From assembly GCA_002305275.1 (NCBI GenBank), contig DBQO01000017.1, forward strand, positions 173 through 34,364: DNA of 34,192 nucleotides. The letters run 5' to 3'. Position 1 is the first letter of the stretch. Every line of letters starts with the position of its first letter. Made by a program: the position numbers and the translations under genes. The DNA is from Bacteroidales bacterium UBA1392. GTDB taxonomy: Bacteria > Bacteroidota > Bacteroidia > Bacteroidales > UBA932. Below the pieces are notes generated by a model that had not been told where the DNA came from, ran no database searches, and saw nothing but the letters and a program-made list of their open reading frames with translations. This document shows, in pieces, positions 31,594 to 34,192 of the stretch.

Positions 31594-32694
31594 TTAATTA
31601 AAGTTGCCCATTTTCAGATATGTTATTTCCTCCTCGGTCAAAAATCTCCATGCCCCCCGGCGAAGATTCTTTTTGGTAAGGCCGGCAAAATAGACTCTGT
31701 CAAGTTTTTTAATCTCATACCCCAGGTGTTCAAACATTCTTCGAACAATTCTATTTCGCCCTGAATGTATCTCGATACCCACTTGCGACATATCATCATC
31801 CACATAGGAGAGTGAATCTGCATGTATTTCGCCATCCTCGAGTGCGATCCCCTTGAGGAGCGCATCAAAATCGTTTTTTTTGAGGTTTTTGTCGAGGAAT
31901 ACATGGTATATCTTCTTTACATTGTATGAAGGATGTGTCAGGCGTGCCGCCAAATCTCCATCATTTGTAAATAGCAATACACCGGTGGTAGCTTTGTCGA
32001 GACGTCCTACAGGTACTACGCGTTCTTTGCATTTTTCAGGTGAAATGAGGTCGATAACAGACTTTTTTGCATGCGGGTCGCTCATTGTGGTTATATAGTT
32101 TTTTGGCTTATTCATAAGGAGATATACCTTCTTCTCTCCTTTGAGGCGTTGTCCGTTGAAACGGACGTCATCATCCTGCTTTACTTTTGTACCCAGTTCG
32201 GTGACAATTTCACCGTTGACTGTAACAAGTCCTGTTTTGATGTACTCGTCAGCCTCTCGTCTGGAGCATATACCCGAATTGGCTATGAATTTGTTGAGGC
32301 GTACAATCTCACTCAGCTCCAATTTTTCGGATCTTTTAGACCTTTCTTTCCTTTCCGGTTTGTCATGTTTACCGTATCTGTCACGACTTTCAGGCTTGTC
32401 ATATCTGTCATGCCTCTCGCTGCGCTCTCGTCTGTCAGGTTTATCATGCCATTCCTCTCTGTCATGTCGTGAAGTTACGGCACCTTTTTTATTTACTGTA
32501 GCTCTACCCTTTCCGGTGGGTTTGCCTCCATCTTTATGATAGAACTTTTCATCATCATCTCTTTTGGGACGATCTGCCGAACGTGTAGTTCTGCGTGTCG
32601 CTTTTTCGGTGACACCGCTTTTTCGTGCCGGCTTATTGCCGTATGCCTCGCCTTTGCTCTCCTTACGGCTTCTTTCTGTTTTTCTGTTTTCCAT
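31594..32694 (-). CDS. RluB/RsuA-family pseudouridine synthase with charged N-terminal extension
   Basis: Isomerises uridine to pseudouridine in rRNA, probably 23S (RluB-like), though RsuA or RluE/F-like specificity is possible. Of 366 residues, about the first 130 are a low-complexity Arg/Lys/Asp/Glu-rich region with repeats such as RYDKPESRDRYGKHDKPE. An S4 RNA-binding domain follows (RLNKFIANSGICSRREADEYI), then the catalytic domain with GRLDKATTGVLLFTNDG (catalytic Asp in GRLD) and RNRIVRRMFEHLGYEIKKLDRV. I chose the ATG at 32694; the TTG at 32718 lies inside the predicted -7 box. It is first in rluB-era-parC and divergent from the ABC permease. Confidence 0.92.
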   Translation of the reverse strand: MENRKTERSRKESKGEAYGNKPARKSGVTEKATRRTTRSADRPKRDDDEKFYHKDGGKPTGKGRATVNKKGAVTSRHDREEWHDKPDRRERSERHDRYDKPESRDRYGKHDKPERKERSKRSEKLELSEIVRLNKFIANSGICSRREADEYIKTGLVTVNGEIVTELGTKVKQDDDVRFNGQRLKGEKKVYLLMNKPKNYITTMSDPHAKKSVIDLISPEKCKERVVPVGRLDKATTGVLLFTNDGDLAARLTHPSYNVKKIYHVFLDKNLKKNDFDALLKGIALEDGEIHADSLSYVDDDMSQVGIEIHSGRNRIVRRMFEHLGYEIKKLDRVYFAGLTKKNLRRGAWRFLTEEEITYLKMGNFN

Positions 32695-32715
32695 TTTACA
32701 TGCAATTTTGCGCGG

Positions 32716-32723
32716 CAAAGTTA
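32716..32723 (-). promoter_or_regulatory. Putative rluB-era-parC promoter, -7 element
   Basis: TAACTTTG read leftward, a perfect TAnnTTTG, 21 bp before the chosen rluB ATG. No convincing -33 element is visible. Confidence 0.5.
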
Positions 32724-32744
32724 ACTTAATCTAAATTATTTTCC

Positions 32745-32752
32745 TATTTTTG
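32745..32752 (+). promoter_or_regulatory. Putative ABC permease promoter, -7 element
   Basis: TATTTTTG, a perfect TAnnTTTG, 30 bp before the permease ATG and 21 bp from the opposing rluB box. No convincing -33 element is visible. Confidence 0.45.
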
Positions 32753-32782
32753 AAACATAATTGAAAAAGAAAAAGATTGAGG

Positions 32783-33985
32783 ATGAAAGGATTTTTCAAT
32801 ATGGCAATCGACTCTCTTCTGGACAATAGATTGCGCTCCACACTTACCATACTTATTATTGCTACAGGCATCACTTCGCTGGTCTCCATCCAAACAGCCA
32901 TTGAAGGGCTTTCGCAGACCGTAGAAAAGAGTTTTGGCCGAATGGGAGCACACTGTTTTACCATTTCATCCCTCGAAGAGGAGCATGAGCACTTTGCTCG
33001 CGCCATCTCCTGGAGTGATGTACGGCAATTCGTCAGGAGATACGACTCTAAAGCGGTGGTAAGTATCAATTCTTCGATTATTATGCAGCAAGTCTCCGCC
33101 GGAAGTGTAATCAGCGACCCCACAGTCACCGTAACAGCAACGGATGAACATCATCTACGCCTCGGACTTGCCTCATTGGCTTCCGGACGCAATTTCAGCA
33201 GCCGTGAGATCGAGGGCTCAAGCGACCTTTGCATTATAGGAGACAATATCGCCAGACGGCTCTTCAGCGGTAACGATCCCCTTGGTCATACTCTGAGAGT
33301 GGGTGCGGTGGAGTATTTAGTGACCGGTGTGATGGAGAGAGAGGGGGCGCTTTTCGGTATCGGTACTGACAATACAGTATTAATCCCGTTGGGTCCGGCA
33401 CGTACGCGTTTGCTCTCTTCCGATGCAGGCTATTCGCTGGATATAATGCCGGTAGGAGAGGAGTCCGCCTTTGAACAGGCATGGGAGCGAGCTGTAGTGG
33501 TTATGAAACTCATCAGGGGACTACGTCCGCAGGATGATGCAAATTTTGCAATCAGTCGTAGCGATTCTATAATGAGGGAGCTGGATGCCCTCAAGGGAAA
33601 ACTCTCCATAGCGGCTTTGGTTATCGGATTGATTACTTTACTTGGGGCTTCGGTGGGGTTGATGAATATACTGCTGGTTTCGGTCAAGGAGCGTACTTGC
33701 GAGATAGGCATACGCAAAGCTCTCGGTGCCAAACCGCGTACAATTGCCATGCAGTTTCTGGCCGAAGCAGTGCTGATAGGACAGATAGGATGTGCATTAG
33801 GTCTGTTTATGGGGTTGCTTTTCGGTAACCTGGTGGCAAAATTGTTGGGTTGTGCCTTTGCCCTCCCCTGGCGTTGGCTGGGTCTCTCTGTGCTGATATG
33901 TATAGTGGTCAGTATCCTTTCCGGCTATCTGCCGGCCCGCCGCGCCTCTCTTTTGGATCCCATAGAAGCATTAAGATGGGAGTAG
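32783..33985 (+). CDS. MacB/FtsX-type ABC transporter permease, no adjacent ATPase
   Basis: A 400-residue permease of the MacB/LolCE class. It has one N-terminal membrane segment (about 18-38), a periplasmic MacB_PCD-like domain of roughly 220 residues (SRNFSSREIEGSSDLCIIGDNIARRLF in the typical position), and a C-terminal FtsX domain with three membrane segments, including the conserved VKERTCEIGIRKALGAKPRTIAMQFLAEAVLIG and the ending ARRASLLDPIEALRWE. Such proteins act in mechanotransmission or lipoprotein/peptide export with a cytoplasmic ATPase. No ATPase gene lies next to it in the window. The ATG at 32783 is preferred over the TTG at 32777. Confidence 0.88.
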   Translation: MKGFFNMAIDSLLDNRLRSTLTILIIATGITSLVSIQTAIEGLSQTVEKSFGRMGAHCFTISSLEEEHEHFARAISWSDVRQFVRRYDSKAVVSINSSIIMQQVSAGSVISDPTVTVTATDEHHLRLGLASLASGRNFSSREIEGSSDLCIIGDNIARRLFSGNDPLGHTLRVGAVEYLVTGVMEREGALFGIGTDNTVLIPLGPARTRLLSSDAGYSLDIMPVGEESAFEQAWERAVVVMKLIRGLRPQDDANFAISRSDSIMRELDALKGKLSIAALVIGLITLLGASVGLMNILLVSVKERTCEIGIRKALGAKPRTIAMQFLAEAVLIGQIGCALGLFMGLLFGNLVAKLLGCAFALPWRWLGLSVLICIVVSILSGYLPARRASLLDPIEALRWE

Positions 33986-34020
33986 GGTTACGGGGTACGG
34001 GTTGCGGGTTACGAGGTGCG
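33986..34020. repeat. Degenerate 7-bp tandem repeat array (GGKTRCG-like)
   Basis: Five head-to-tail units, GGTTACG, GGGTACG, GGTTGCG, GGTTACG and AGGTGCG, start immediately after the permease stop codon and run towards the convergent nuclease gene. A sixth unit (GTTGCAG) is weaker. The G-rich strand has several GGG runs. Confidence 0.75.
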
Positions 34021-34050
34021 GTTGCAGGGGGTCTTAGTATAGATACTCCA

Positions 34051-34192
34051 TTACGAGAGTTTGCTGATTTCTTTTTGTGATAAGCCGGTGGCTTGGGAAA
34101 TGGTATCGAGTGACACTCCTTGGGACAACAATGACTTTGCAACTTGACGTATCCCTTCCTCCATTCCTTCTTCCCGTGCGGATTCGATAATA
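34051..34192 (-). CDS. Rpn-family recombination-promoting nuclease, C-terminal end (partial)
   Basis: The last 46 residues of a leftward gene whose start is beyond the window edge. The visible part has the E/G-rich segment ESAREEGMEEGIRQVAKSLL followed by SLDTISQATGLSQKEISKLS and a TAA stop. This is the usual tail of Rpn/PD-(D/E)XK-type putative transposases or nucleases: an REEG(x)EEG helix, then a short HTH-like segment. The catalytic PD-(D/E)XK part is not visible. It converges on the permease gene, with a 7-bp repeat array between. Confidence 0.7.
   Translation of the reverse strand, partial: IIESAREEGMEEGIRQVAKSLLSQGVSLDTISQATGLSQKEISKLS

Noticed and set aside
32141..32539. Leu/Ser-rich frame with repeated LSGLS-type units on the + strand
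   Set aside because: It is the antisense reading of the charged repeats in the RluB extension, so the repeats have a simpler explanation.
1..34192. CRISPR arrays, tRNAs, insertion sequences or prophage genes
   Set aside because: Looked for in gaps and coding frames; no regularly spaced repeats, cloverleaf sequences, transposase (other than the partial Rpn-type tail) or phage genes were seen.

Overview
This window is core chromosome of a member of the Bacteroidota, most likely order Bacteroidales; the family cannot be fixed from the sequence alone. The evidence is the phylum-specific protein set (DUF4295/bL38-type ribosomal protein, DUF1573, DUF4199, DUF2752, ParC-type topoisomerase with acidic tails, lysine/arginine-rich RluB-type pseudouridine synthase, long SecA), almost no Shine-Dalgarno sequences, and repeated matches to the Bacteroides promoter -7 element TAnnTTTG in front of genes. 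No tRNA, CRISPR array, insertion sequence or prophage was seen. No stretch longer than about 180 bp lacks a gene.

Layout. Bases 1-60 are the last bases of a 5S rRNA and its terminator. A small lipoprotein (120-554) and recJ run leftward. From a divergent promoter region, lysS, a TrmH/SpoU rRNA methyltransferase, a membrane-anchored HTH protein and ssb run rightward to a bidirectional terminator at 6063-6095. Leftward translation genes follow: rpmB-rpmG-bL38, then thrS-infC-rpmI-rplT-lepB. A DUF4199 protein and a GT2 glycosyltransferase run rightward and meet the leftward cluster secA-lpd-bactofilin. Next come a secreted Ntn-type hydrolase (rightward), and a 2[4Fe-4S] ferredoxin and an M16 lipoprotein protease (leftward). 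The rightward cluster DUF1573-meaB-metal exporter-gamma carbonic anhydrase follows, then the leftward genes rluB-era-parC-DUF2752-lipoprotein. The window closes with an orphan FtsX/MacB-type permease and the 3' end of an Rpn-family nuclease gene.

Most genes serve housekeeping: translation (LysS, ThrS, IF-3, L20, L28, L33, L35, rRNA modification, Era), DNA maintenance (RecJ, SSB, ParC) and protein export (SecA, LepB, with several secreted or lipoprotein clients). The observation I rate highest is infC. The only plausible start is an AUA codon, 8 nt after the one perfect AGGAGG found before a gene in the window, which predicts IF-3 autoregulation by start-codon discrimination in a phylum that largely ignores Shine-Dalgarno sequences. 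Other leads are four divergent promoter pairs with -7 boxes too close for simultaneous RNA polymerase binding, two degenerate 7-bp tandem arrays, a pair of paralogous orphan lipoproteins, and a membrane-tethered HTH protein between trmH and ssb. I did not find a clearly new multi-gene defence or mobile system.
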